Assembly: GCA_021772025.1 (NCBI GenBank)
Contig: JAETNT010000032.1
Coordinates: forward strand, 1-58,299
Source: Enterocloster bolteae
GTDB lineage: Bacteria > Bacillota > Clostridia > Lachnospirales > Lachnospiraceae
Length of the DNA stretch: 58,299 bases
Reading direction: 5' to 3'
The position numbers and the translations under genes were made by a program. Of this stretch, positions 8,027 through 16,514 are shown piece by piece; positions within the stretch are counted from its first letter, which is position 1; every line of letters starts with the position of its first letter. Below the pieces are notes generated by a model that was not told the origin of the DNA, did not search any database, and saw nothing but the letters and a program-made list of their open reading frames with translations.

Positions 8027-9418
8027 TTATCTCTTTGCAAGTATCCAGTCTAAATCTGCATAAAACGGATGGAGGATTCCGCATAAATCAGACGTAGGCA
8101 AAACCTCGTCTTTAAGGTTGATTCCTAAAATTTCCCGCATAAATCTTTGACGCTCCAGCATTCTATCATAAGACTCAGGAGCCAGCTCCCTGATTTTTTC
8201 CCGGGTTTCTTCATCCGCCAGCATTACTCCGTCTTCCACATGTACGCCAAGCCCCAAGGCATAGGATGGACGGGCTGTAAAATCGCATTGAATTAACATA
8301 CCTGATTTTAATTTTACAGTTCCGTTTTCCACAAAGGGGCTGTTGATCCATTCCTCACTGTGGATAAGATGGCCCGGATTTAAAGCTATGCCAAATTCTT
8401 TGTAACTTCCAATCACTTCTTTTACCTTTTGGTAAACCTCTCCCCCGGATGCTCCGATCCCCAGAGCTTCAAACCACACAGCTACTGCTTTAAAATAAGT
8501 ATCATATAATTTTTTCATAGGCTCCCGGTACTCTTTGGCCAAATCCTCAAATCCTCTTGCATATATGCCAACCCGATGAATCTGTGCATATCGGTACCCC
8601 ATTCCAAAAGCTATAGGCTGTCCCATTTTTAAAGTCCTGTGATAATCCGGGCTTAAAATTCCCTTTCCGTAAAAGCAAATATTCGGATATGTGGGACAAG
8701 GCTCACCATCAATATTAAACAGCTGAGAAGCCTCTATTTCCGTCATTCCTTCTTTTAAATTTTTCACAAAGTCCCAGGTTTTTCTGCTGGCCTTTGTCGC
8801 GGCAATTTCAGATAAAATCAAGGTTTTTACATCCTGAATTGTACGCAGGCCTTTATCGGTGTCCATCATCAGCCAATTTGCATTCTCCAGATTAGCCGAA
8901 AGGCTTTCGATTGCTTTTACAATGTAGGAAGGCACTTCATAGGTGTGTCTATAATCTTCAAATTCCTTTTCCGAAAAACTTTTCCATCCTAAAAGCCCCA
9001 CAAGGGATTCTTGTGAAATACCATATTCGGCCAGTATTTCCGGCAGGCTTTTAGACTCTCCCCTCGGCTGTCCCATAGGACTTAAGGATTGAAACAAAAT
9101 CTTTTTGTGTTCAATTACAACGCTCTGGGCCTGCCCCATGCCTTCATTGCCTAAAATCAGCCAGGGAATCTCCCCTTTCTTTAAAAGCAGGATGCATTCC
9201 TCATACCTGGGATCATAGCCGGTTACATATTCTAAATTAGAAAAGTGCTCCTTGTCCGCATAAATTACTAAATGGGAATATTGGGAAGCCGCATTCAGCA
9301 GCTCCCCAATTCTTACTTGGTAATCTTCTTTTGTAATGACCGGAGCATTCTCATAGGACAGCGGGGTGTTTTCATTCATAATTCCCACATGCCGGATATA
9401 AGTAATGTTCTCGTTCAT
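8027..9418 (-). CDS. M24 (creatinase/aminopeptidase P-like) protein with degenerate metal site
   Basis: 463 residues: N-terminal creatinase-like domain (about 30-200) and a C-terminal pita-bread domain (about 205-430). In M24 peptidases the metal is held by two Asp, one His and two Glu. Here the first block reads FGMGYRYAQIHRVG (271-284) with neither Asp in place, His350 is present in NPGHLIH, the following Glu is Asp379, and Glu395 remains in VEDGV. It may be a creatinase-type or non-metal hydrolase acting on a non-peptide substrate. It starts a few bases after the KDPG aldolase stop, behind AGGAG, and is last in the TRAP operon, so it probably acts on the imported compound. Confidence 0.7.
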   Translation of the reverse strand: MNENITYIRHVGIMNENTPLSYENAPVITKEDYQVRIGELLNAASQYSHLVIYADKEHFSNLEYVTGYDPRYEECILLLKKGEIPWLILGNEGMGQAQSVVIEHKKILFQSLSPMGQPRGESKSLPEILAEYGISQESLVGLLGWKSFSEKEFEDYRHTYEVPSYIVKAIESLSANLENANWLMMDTDKGLRTIQDVKTLILSEIAATKASRKTWDFVKNLKEGMTEIEASQLFNIDGEPCPTYPNICFYGKGILSPDYHRTLKMGQPIAFGMGYRYAQIHRVGIYARGFEDLAKEYREPMKKLYDTYFKAVAVWFEALGIGASGGEVYQKVKEVIGSYKEFGIALNPGHLIHSEEWINSPFVENGTVKLKSGMLIQCDFTARPSYALGLGVHVEDGVMLADEETREKIRELAPESYDRMLERQRFMREILGINLKDEVLPTSDLCGILHPFYADLDWILAKR

Positions 9419-9422
9419 ACTA

Positions 9423-10475
9423 TTATTCTCCTAACGCTTCCCGTTCCTCAATCTCAGCAGGCGCATAAGCCTTAACCTCTTCTCTGTGCTCCCATTTACC
9501 AGGATTGTGATCATTCCGCTCTTCAATATGAATCGCAAAACCTGCCAGAAAATCTTTTAAGTAAATTACATACATCTTTCCATTATAAGGCTTTACGCTG
9601 TCATAGTTGAACTCAATTCCTTTTTTCTCCAGATAGAATATTGCTCTCTCCAAGTTATCCGTAAAGTACCCCAGATGGCCATGAGGCCCTCTTACCTTAA
9701 AAGGCTGTTTTGTAATTTCTACTTCATGTCCTACATAAGAAGAGCTTCTGGTATTTCCTAAAATCAAATCAAAGGTATCCGCCAGGCGGAAAATATTTTC
9801 ATACCCTTCTCTGCAGGTATCGCAGTTAATGCCTACATGGGCAAAGCTAAAGTTCAGTACTGCAAACACTGCGTCTCTGGCTAGTTTACGAATGTCATCA
9901 TATGCACCGGCATTTAACAGATCAGACGGGACAATCCAGGTCCCCCCGCAGGCCAATACATTGGGGTTTAACAGGTATTGACGCAGATTGGAAGGCTTCA
10001 CCCCACCGGTAGGCATAAATTTTATGCCCTTAAATACAGATGCCATAGAATTGAGATAAGCTATCCCGCCGGCTGCCTCTGCCGGGAAAAACTTAACAGC
10101 CTTTAATCCGTGGGAAACTGCCATCTGAACTTCTGTGGGGGTTGCACAGCCCGGCATTACGCAGATGTTATTTTCCACACAGTAAGACACGACCTCTTCC
10201 ACGTAACAGGGAGAAACGATAAAATCCGCTCCTGCCTCTACAGCTTTTTTTACCTGTTCTACAGTGGTCACTGTACCTGCGCCCAGCAGCATGTCCGGGT
10301 AATTTTTCCGGATAGTTTCAATGGCCTCTGCCGCACACTCTGTGCGGAAAGTGATTTCTGCCGCCTCCAGTTCCCCGTCACACAGCGCCTTAGCTAACGG
10401 AAGGGCCTGATCTGCTTTTTCGATTTTTACTACAGGAATAACTCCGTAGTTCCCAATTTTTTTTAAAATGTCCAT
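9423..10475 (-). CDS. KDPG/KHG aldolase fused to a VOC (glyoxalase-like) domain
   Basis: 350 residues from ATG at 10475, which has AAGGAG seven bases upstream. Residues 1-205 are a complete class I KDPG aldolase: Glu40 in AAEITFRT, GAGTV (65-69), Schiff-base Lys128 in KFFPAE, MPTGGV (154-159). Known reaction: 2-keto-3-deoxy-6-phosphogluconate to pyruvate and glyceraldehyde 3-phosphate, or retro-aldol of 4-hydroxy-2-oxoglutarate. Residues about 208-335 resemble a VOC fold: FAHVGINC at its start and HLGYFTDNLERAIFYLEKKG later. The tail may be a substrate-binding or isomerase module. Next to the TRAP permease and the M24-like gene, so part of acid-sugar catabolism. Confidence 0.85.
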   Translation of the reverse strand: MDILKKIGNYGVIPVVKIEKADQALPLAKALCDGELEAAEITFRTECAAEAIETIRKNYPDMLLGAGTVTTVEQVKKAVEAGADFIVSPCYVEEVVSYCVENNICVMPGCATPTEVQMAVSHGLKAVKFFPAEAAGGIAYLNSMASVFKGIKFMPTGGVKPSNLRQYLLNPNVLACGGTWIVPSDLLNAGAYDDIRKLARDAVFAVLNFSFAHVGINCDTCREGYENIFRLADTFDLILGNTRSSSYVGHEVEITKQPFKVRGPHGHLGYFTDNLERAIFYLEKKGIEFNYDSVKPYNGKMYVIYLKDFLAGFAIHIEERNDHNPGKWEHREEVKAYAPAEIEEREALGE

Positions 10476-10538
10476 AATTTTCTCCTTCTTTCCTGCTCTT
10501 AAGTATATCAGCATACCCACAGGATCTTCTTTCTTGGT

Positions 10539-11504
10539 TTACACTGATACAGATGCTTTTTTCTTCATATCCATTTTTTCAAAGGCAAAAATAGCTACTA
10601 ATCCGGCAACTCCGATAATATCCGTAACTGTTTCCGGTGTAATCAGCATTAATGCAATGGCAAATGTAATTGCCCGCTTCCAAGCAGCCATTGGACGGAA
10701 TAAAAATCCAGAGACTGTAATGGCAAGTGCAAATACTCCCGCAAATAATGTTGCCGCTGAAATAATGGTATCAATCATAGTGCCCTGCAGTAATAATGCA
10801 GGCTGGTAAGTAAAAGCAAACGGTACCAAAAACGCTACCAAAGCATACGTAAATCCTGTCCATCCGGTTTTCCATGAATCTGCCCCGGCTATACCGGCAG
10901 CAGTAAACGATGCCAAACATACCGGCGGAGTAATCTGTGCCATAACGCCAAAGTAGAAGCAGAACATGTGAGCTACCAATACGGCAATTTTTAATTTAAG
11001 CAATACCGGTACAAACAGTACCACTGCAATCAGATAAGCGGCTGTAGTCGGAAGGGCCATTCCCAGCAGCATACATCCTAACATCGTAATAAGTAAGGCT
11101 AAAAACAGGTTGCTTCCGCCAACTACTGCAACAATCTCAGAAAACTTTGTTGCAAGCCCTGATTGCACACAAGCAGCAATAATAATTCCGCAGGCGGCTG
11201 TGGGGAGTGCAATATTCGCGGATTGCTTAATTCCATCCAGAAACGCTTCAATTAATTCTTTAAAGCCAACACCGTGTTTAGGAATCAAATTCAGCACCAA
11301 TACTGCCACTGTACTGACCATTGCAGAACGCCTTAAAGATTGACCGCTCATTACCATGAACACCAGCAGTACAGCGGGGAACAGCAAATACAGGCGTGGG
11401 ATAATCGGATCCACCTTGAACCGGAGTTCATCGCTGTTAATTTTTCTTTCCGGATGCAGATATGTAGACTTTCTGGCAATTAAGTCCACCAACAATTTTT
11501 CCAT
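10539..11504 (-). pseudogene. TRAP transporter fused permease (TAXI type), C-terminal part after a frameshift
   Basis: 321-codon frame beginning KLLVDLIARKSTYLHPERK and continuing with about nine membrane segments, including ALPTTAAYLIAVV and MAQITPPVCLASFTAAGIAG, which are signatures of the large TRAP subunit. It overlaps the upstream half (11437-12378) by 68 bases in another frame. In intact proteins a membrane helix joins YGKI to the MVDL-type loop; that helix is missing here, so a deletion of roughly 50 bases (a number equal to 2 modulo 3) best explains the break. The internal ATG at 11504 might allow translation of this half, but a working transporter is doubtful. Confidence 0.75.
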
Positions 11505-12378
11505 AACTTATTCCAAGCAGCTCTGCCATAATAAATGCGCCTACACCCATAATGGGCGGCATAATCTGTCCTCCGGTAGAGGCTACCGATTCAATAGCCC
11601 CTGCCTGGTGAGGTTCGTACCCTGCTTTCTTCATCATAGGAATCGTCATGACACCAGTAGTTGTAACATTTGCCACTGCGCTTCCGCTAACCATGCCCAT
11701 CAATCCGGAAGATAATACCGCTGCCTTTGCCGGTCCGCCGGAATTGGGATTGCTAAATTTCATTCCTATATCAATAAGTACCTGTCCGCCTCCGCAAGCC
11801 GCAAAAAATGCGCCAAACATCATAAACCAGTAAATAAAACTTGCTGTGGTAGAAAGAGGGGTTCCGTAAATTCCATCTGTAGTCATGGTCATAATTTCAC
11901 AAAATTGACGAACCGTAAATCCGCTAAATTTAGTAAAACCCGGGAAATATTTTCCAAAAAAGCAATATGCTAAAAATACTAATACAAAGGCCAGCAGATT
12001 CCACCCAATAACGCGGCGAACCGCCTCCAAAAGGAATACAACTAAGAACAAAGTTACCAGCTGATCTCCAAGAATTACCGGAGAGACGTGGGGGATTCTG
12101 GTTACAATCCGATTCTGCTCTGTATAATAGAAAAATACTACCCAACACAAAATGGCAATCATAACAAAATCCAGTATTCTTAACGCTTTTACTTTGTCGC
12201 TAAACGGAAAAGGGTTGCTGATAAATACAATTGATAATGCAAATGACAAAAAAATGGGTGACAAAATCATCGGATGAATAGGTTTAAATAAACTAAAATA
12301 CAGCTGACACAAAAGCCATATCGTTCCCACCCCAAGTAACGCATACCTTTTGAACTTCTTTTCTTTACTAACCTCCAT
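11437..12378 (-). pseudogene. TRAP transporter fused permease (TAXI type), N-terminal part
   Basis: Start chosen at ATG 12378 behind AAGGAGG; a GTG at 12423 lies upstream of that site. The frame has four DctQ-like segments, then the first helices of the DctM-like part with the substrate/sodium loops SGLMGMVSGSAVANVTTTG and SVASTGGQIMPPIMGVGAF. After GISYGKI it runs into 17 unrelated residues and stops. A full fused subunit has about 640 residues; this piece has 313. Driven by its own promoter (12444-12472) divergent from the flavin reductase-GntR operon. The partner binding protein is encoded at 14938-16047. A sequencing error is the main alternative. Confidence 0.75.
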
Positions 12379-12443
12379 AACTTTAAGTTCCTCCTTGCTT
12401 GCAAATAAAATTTTATTTTTCACGCATCAAATTTTATATTTAT

Positions 12444-12472
12444 ATTCTACCATACTCTCTTCTTAATAGCAA
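12444..12472 (-). promoter_or_regulatory. sigma-A promoter of the TRAP permease operon
   Basis: Minus strand TTGCTA (12467-12472), 17-base spacer, TAGAAT (12444-12449), 66 bases before the ATG. An AATCTA operator-like element begins 7 bases upstream of the -35 box. Confidence 0.65.
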
Positions 12473-12478
12473 CCAAAA

Positions 12479-12576
12479 AATCTAATTTCTATGCTTTTTA
12501 GATTTTATTTTTATATTATTAAATCTAATATTTTCTTGTATTATAGATTTTTTCGTGATATACTATTTTTAATCTA
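12479..12576. promoter_or_regulatory. five AATCTA/TAGATT elements plus the flavin reductase-gntR promoter
   Basis: AATCTA occurs at 12479, 12522 and 12571, and its complement TAGATT at 12499 and 12544, in alternating orientation, forming two inverted pairs about 20 bases apart. The plus-strand promoter TTGTAT (12536-12541), 17 bases, TATACT (12559-12564) has one element in its spacer and one at the start site. This placement fits repression by the GntR protein encoded just downstream (inference). Confidence 0.6.
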
Positions 12577-12596
12577 TAATCCATGGGAGGCTTCTT

Positions 12597-13160
12597 ATGA
12601 ATAATAATAATTGGAAAGAATTGCCATTAACTGCACCCAATTTTGATTTTACCCATTCCCTCGTCAATGATTGGATGCTGGTCACTGCCGGAGGGCCGGA
12701 AGGTTTAGGTACCATGACTGTAAGCTGGGGTGGAAGCGGATTTATTTGGAAAAAAAACGTTGTTTTTCTTGTAATACGCCAGTCTCGCAATACTCTTAGC
12801 TTTTTAGAAAAATACCCGGATTTTACTCTTTCTCTTTTTGATGAGTCATTCCGCGACAAGCTGACATATTGCGGCCGCCATACCGGCCGGGAGGTTGACA
12901 AAGTAACAGCGTGTCAATTTACTCCCCGTTTTTATGGGCCCAGGCAAACTCCCTATTTCAATGAGTCGCATACTGTCCTTGTTTGTCATCAAATATACCG
13001 CAATTTAATGACAGAAAGCTCTTTTCTGGATGGTACTTTTTCGGATTTATGGCAAACCTGGTACAATACAGGTATCCATACCGGTGACAAACATTTTTTA
13101 ATCATCGCATCTATTGAGAATATATTAACGAAAGGAGACGACCCGAATGCCCAAAACTAG
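12597..13160 (+). CDS. flavin reductase-like FMN-binding protein
   Basis: 187 residues, ATG behind GGGAGG. The opening FTHSLVNDWMLVTAGGPEGLGTMTVSWGGSGFIW matches the split-barrel flavin reductase fold, in which this N-terminal strand pair binds FMN; VFLVIRQSRNTLSFLEKYPDFTLSLF follows. Such proteins occur as small flavoproteins of unknown acceptor in clostridia. It overlaps the GntR gene by 14 bases, so both are co-expressed and probably co-repressed through the AATCTA elements in front. What the flavin does in the catabolic pathway is not visible. Confidence 0.8.
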   Translation: MNNNNWKELPLTAPNFDFTHSLVNDWMLVTAGGPEGLGTMTVSWGGSGFIWKKNVVFLVIRQSRNTLSFLEKYPDFTLSLFDESFRDKLTYCGRHTGREVDKVTACQFTPRFYGPRQTPYFNESHTVLVCHQIYRNLMTESSFLDGTFSDLWQTWYNTGIHTGDKHFLIIASIENILTKGDDPNAQN

Positions 13161-13824
13161 CCCGCTCCATGATTCTTTAGTAGATAAAGCTTATGAGAGT
13201 ATCCGCAAAGACTTAACCTGCGGCGAATTGAAGCCTGGTCAAAAAATCACCTTTCAGGAGCTGGTCAAAAAATACGAAATCAGCGAAACCCCAATTAAAC
13301 AGGCTTTAAACCGTATGGTTGTGGAAGGCCTTGTAGAATCCATTCCCCGAAAAGGAATGCGTATCAAGCCCATCTCCATTCAGGAATATAACGAAATTTT
13401 AGATATTCGTTACATCTTGGAAAGTTATTTTGCTCCTTACATTATGGAAGCAGTTTCCTATCATCCTGAGTATATTGCGGAACTTAGAGCAAATATCCAG
13501 AAGCAGTATCGGGCAATTGAAATCGGCACCAGTGAGCCCAATGATTTCTTGGAGATTTATTCTATTGATCATGAATTTCATCGACTATTGCTGACGTATG
13601 CTAACCATAAACGTGCTTTGCAAATTTATGAAATGGTTGGTGCTCACTCATTTTCCTACTTTTTATACAACAAGAAGCCGAAAAGCAAGTTGATTGCCGG
13701 AGTTCAGGAACACGAGGTAATTGTAGACTCTTTGGAAAATCAAGACTTAGATGCTCTTAAAGCAGCTATTGAATTACATATTACTGGAGCCAGAATGAGT
13801 ATTAACTACACCTTAGATATTTAA
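13147..13824 (+). CDS. GntR family regulator, FadR/FCD type
   Basis: 225 residues. N-terminal winged helix (about 10-75) with the GntR pattern AYESIRKDLTCGELKPGQKI and SETPIKQALNRMVVEGLV; C-terminal FCD ligand domain with a metal site made of Asp and His in IDHEFHRLL, His in QEHEVIVDSL and His in ELHITGAR. FCD regulators usually bind small organic or sugar acids. Its position between the TRAP permease operon and the binding-protein operon, and the repeated AATCTA elements in the divergent region, suggest it controls both transport and its own transcription. Confidence 0.88.
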   Translation: MPKTSPLHDSLVDKAYESIRKDLTCGELKPGQKITFQELVKKYEISETPIKQALNRMVVEGLVESIPRKGMRIKPISIQEYNEILDIRYILESYFAPYIMEAVSYHPEYIAELRANIQKQYRAIEIGTSEPNDFLEIYSIDHEFHRLLLTYANHKRALQIYEMVGAHSFSYFLYNKKPKSKLIAGVQEHEVIVDSLENQDLDALKAAIELHITGARMSINYTLDI

Positions 13825-13859
13825 AATTTTAGCAGACGAAAAGCCCCGGGCAACAAGAG

Positions 13860-13906
13860 AGCTGCCGCATTCGCAACTATTTCAGCATTAATGCGGCAGC
13901 TTTCTT
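13860..13906. terminator. bidirectional terminator between gntR and the hydroxyacid dehydrogenase gene
   Basis: Perfect 12-base stem AGCTGCCGCATT (13860-13871)/AATGCGGCAGCT (13890-13901) with an 18-base loop. It is followed by TTCTTCT on the plus strand and by CTCTTGTT on the minus strand; the genes converge on it. Confidence 0.75.
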
Positions 13907-13929
13907 CTATAAATTATAAATTTAGGACA

Positions 13930-14910
13930 TTATTTTAAATTTAGTTTAGGCAGCACTTCTTTATTTACCAAATTAGGAACCTTTCCGTTCTCAAAATATT
14001 CAATAATATTTCTTCCGCAGGCAGCAACCATCTCCGCCTTGTCCTCAATAGTTCCTGTTCCCATATGTGCAGTAACAACTACATTACGCATATCTAATAA
14101 TTCTTGCGGAATATTCGGTTCATGTTCAAATACATCCAAACCGACTCCAGCCAATTTGCCCGCCTGTAAATGTTTGATGAGAGCCTGTTCGTCAATAATC
14201 TGCCCTCTTCCCTGATTGAATAAATAAGCATCATCTTTCATCATATTCAGCCGCTCTTCATTAATCATATGGAAAGTCTCATCGTTAAGCGGTGCATTGA
14301 TAAATACAGCATCGGCAGTCTTTAATAGTTCTTCCAGCTCTACTCTCTTGGCTCCGCTCAAAAAGCCTTCCAGCTCCTCGCCGACACTTCTCCTGTTATA
14401 GTAGATAATTTTCATACCGAATGCCAGCATGCGCTTTGCAACACCGCGTCCGATGCGGCCCATACCGATAATTCCCAGAGTTTTCCCTCTCAAAGAATGT
14501 CCCAGGTTAGCAACCGGTCCCCAGGGAAGGCCCGGAATTGTGTGCAGATTATAATTAGTTTGCACAATATTTCTCATAGTGGATGCAATTAAAGCCGCAC
14601 CAAATTCGGCAGTAACCTCATCAACCGCATGCATATTAGCAACCACAATCCCTTTTTCTGTGGCATAGTTTAAATCAACGTTATCGTATCCCTTTCCAAA
14701 TGTGCAAATAATCTTCAGTTCCGGCATCGCGTCAATAACTTCTTTATCTACTTTAAATACCGGGCATACAATAGCTTCATAGTCTTTGGCAATCTCAATG
14801 ATTTCCTGACGCGGCTTTTTCTCCTTGGGACAATAAATCTGATACCCCAAATCCTGCATTTCCTTCAAACCGCTCTCAATCATCGGGTGAGTAAATAGTA
14901 CCTTTCTCAT
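13930..14910 (-). CDS. D-2-hydroxyacid dehydrogenase, NAD-binding
   Basis: 326 residues, normal length. Rossmann motif GMGRIGRG (149-156), then an acidic-residue-free YYNRRS where Asp normally selects NAD, so NADP use is possible. Catalytic triad: Arg235 in NQGRGQ, Glu264 in FEHEP, His282 in TAHMGTGT. It would interconvert a 2-oxo acid and a D-2-hydroxy acid, similar to glyoxylate/hydroxypyruvate reductase or 2-ketogluconate reductase. Last gene of the minus operon that starts with the KduI/IolB-like gene and includes the TAXI binding protein, so it probably handles a sugar-acid intermediate. Confidence 0.9.
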   Translation of the reverse strand: MRKVLFTHPMIESGLKEMQDLGYQIYCPKEKKPRQEIIEIAKDYEAIVCPVFKVDKEVIDAMPELKIICTFGKGYDNVDLNYATEKGIVVANMHAVDEVTAEFGAALIASTMRNIVQTNYNLHTIPGLPWGPVANLGHSLRGKTLGIIGMGRIGRGVAKRMLAFGMKIIYYNRRSVGEELEGFLSGAKRVELEELLKTADAVFINAPLNDETFHMINEERLNMMKDDAYLFNQGRGQIIDEQALIKHLQAGKLAGVGLDVFEHEPNIPQELLDMRNVVVTAHMGTGTIEDKAEMVAACGRNIIEYFENGKVPNLVNKEVLPKLNLK

Positions 14911-14937
14911 AGCGATATTCCTCCTAATCTTAAATTA

Positions 14938-16047
14938 TTAATGCTCCAAACCGGCTTCTTCGTAATATTTAATTGCACCAGGATGCAGCGGCAAACCATT
15001 TCTGGAAGCTTCTCCGGAAAATTCAGGATTATACTGCTCCATAACCGGTACTAATTCTACCAGTTCGTCCTTATGCTCTACAATTGCCTTTGTCATCTCA
15101 TAAACTAAGTCATCTGGCAGAGAATTGCTTACAGTAATATTTGCGGAGTTTGTTGCAGTCTTAATCGCTTCGGTCTGTCCTCCCCAGCTGTTTGCAGGCA
15201 TGTCTTTAATTACATATCCCAGCTCAGCCAAACCATTGAGGCTCTCTTCAGAAAGTGCCGGGAAATACATTTCTTTTGTTAAAGTCAATTCACTCATAGC
15301 CGCCTGTCCCAAGCCGACAATGTCAATAGAAACATCCGCACGGTTTTCTTTCAGCATATCTGCCATCTCATTAGGAGCGATATGGTAAACTTCTCCGCCC
15401 CAGGAAGTAATATCGTCATAGGTAACACCCATAATATTTAACAGCTGCGCGGCACCAAGCTCACCCGCAGAACCGTTAGCTTTGGTAACAAGGCGGAAGG
15501 GAATTTTCTTTTCTACTACTTCTTCTAGCGTTGTCACGCCATGTTCTTTTTGGAATTCCCCTGTAAACATAATCAAATAATATGCGTAATCCGTACCGCC
15601 TAAAATAGAGGATACGTTCTGAACCGGAGCTACACCTTCCTGGTAAGTTCCTTCCAAAAGAAGCTTATTAGAAATATTAATTCCTTCTCCCATATCTGTC
15701 TGTCCGGTTTCTACCAGTAACGTTCCTGCCGGGCCGCCAGAAGAAATCGGAGAAGTTTCTACTGACCATCCTTCCGGAAGGTATTTATTCATGACCTGTG
15801 CAAGCGCTGCCGTTCTTGCATATGCGGTAGAACCTACTGACTGACTTGCAAACGTTAACACTCTTGGAGTCTGATCTCCTGCCGGAGCAGGCTCTGCCTG
15901 TGTCGCTTCTGTCCCCGCTGCCTCTGATGCAGGTGCTGCAGGCGCTGCTGTGGTCTCCGCCGGTTTTTCACTGCTGCCACACCCAATTAATGAAGTAGAT
16001 GCCATCATAGCTGCCAATAAAATTGCTGCTGCTTTTTTAAGTTTCAT
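14938..16047 (-). CDS. TAXI family TRAP transporter solute-binding lipoprotein
   Basis: 369 residues. Lipobox SLIGC with Cys23 after a hydrophobic signal, then an Ala/Glu/Pro-rich linker (about 28-60). The mature part opens with TFASQSVGSTAYARTAALAQVMNKY, and has ETGQTDMGEGIN and LVTKANGSAGELGAAQLLN, matching the TAXI class of TRAP receptors (typical G..Y and ....S...N blocks). It would capture an organic or sugar acid outside the membrane for the fused permease encoded at 10539-12378; that permease gene is broken in this sequence, leaving the receptor without an obvious partner in the window. Confidence 0.88.
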   Translation of the reverse strand: MKLKKAAAILLAAMMASTSLIGCGSSEKPAETTAAPAAPASEAAGTEATQAEPAPAGDQTPRVLTFASQSVGSTAYARTAALAQVMNKYLPEGWSVETSPISSGGPAGTLLVETGQTDMGEGINISNKLLLEGTYQEGVAPVQNVSSILGGTDYAYYLIMFTGEFQKEHGVTTLEEVVEKKIPFRLVTKANGSAGELGAAQLLNIMGVTYDDITSWGGEVYHIAPNEMADMLKENRADVSIDIVGLGQAAMSELTLTKEMYFPALSEESLNGLAELGYVIKDMPANSWGGQTEAIKTATNSANITVSNSLPDDLVYEMTKAIVEHKDELVELVPVMEQYNPEFSGEASRNGLPLHPGAIKYYEEAGLEH

Positions 16048-16063
16048 GTGTTATTTCCTCCCA

Positions 16064-16495
16064 TCATTTATTATGAATTTGATGCCGGATTGCGTCTACA
16101 CCCAGCAAATAACAATCGATTCCAAAGCCGCATATTACTCCTGTGCAGCTTTTCCCCGGAACAGTAGGCTCTCCGGTTTTCAGAATGTTTACCAGATGAA
16201 CTTCCACTGTAGGCATTTCTGCCGTTCCTAGTGTAACCCTGATTGCATGGCTGTACTGGGTAAATGGCCCGGGATTGATAATAATTCCGTCATAGACCCC
16301 GTCTGCTGCCTGAATTTTGTCTACAATTTCTCCCTCATGATTGCTTTGAAAAGCATCTAATTCTATATCATAAGACGCAGCGTATTCTTTTACTTTGTCT
16401 ACGATATAGTCCAAGCCTTTGCCTCCATACAACTCCGGATTTCTTTTTCCGATGTTGTTCAGATTTGCACCGTTAATCAGCAATATCTTGCTCAT
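16064..16495 (-). CDS. type II 3-dehydroquinate dehydratase-like protein with altered active site
   Basis: 143 residues, normal length. Fold motifs of AroQ are clear: INGANLNNIGKRNPELYG (7-24), QSNHEGEIVDKIQ (50-62), IIINPGPFTQYSHAIR (71-86), VEVHL (97-101). The catalytic Tyr23 and Asn74 and His100 are kept. The family His in the NPGAxTH block is Gln80, and the usual Arg of the RExFRxxS segment is missing (TGEPTVPGKS). It sits inside a catabolic operon, not with shikimate genes, so I infer a paralogue acting on a related cyclic or keto-acid substrate rather than biosynthetic dehydroquinase. Activity with dehydroquinate remains possible. Confidence 0.8.
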   Translation of the reverse strand: MSKILLINGANLNNIGKRNPELYGGKGLDYIVDKVKEYAASYDIELDAFQSNHEGEIVDKIQAADGVYDGIIINPGPFTQYSHAIRVTLGTAEMPTVEVHLVNILKTGEPTVPGKSCTGVICGFGIDCYLLGVDAIRHQIHNK

Positions 16496-16514
16496 ACCAT
16501 CTCCTCCTCTTATT

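Noticed and set aside
11437..11504. Natural split of the TRAP permease into two coupled genes
   Set aside because: The upstream half ends in 17 unrelated residues and a membrane helix is missing, which suits a deletion better; kept only as an alternative.
13860..13901. Perfect 12-base stem as a regulator binding site
   Set aside because: It lies between two converging stop codons with T-rich flanks on both strands, so a bidirectional terminator explains it.
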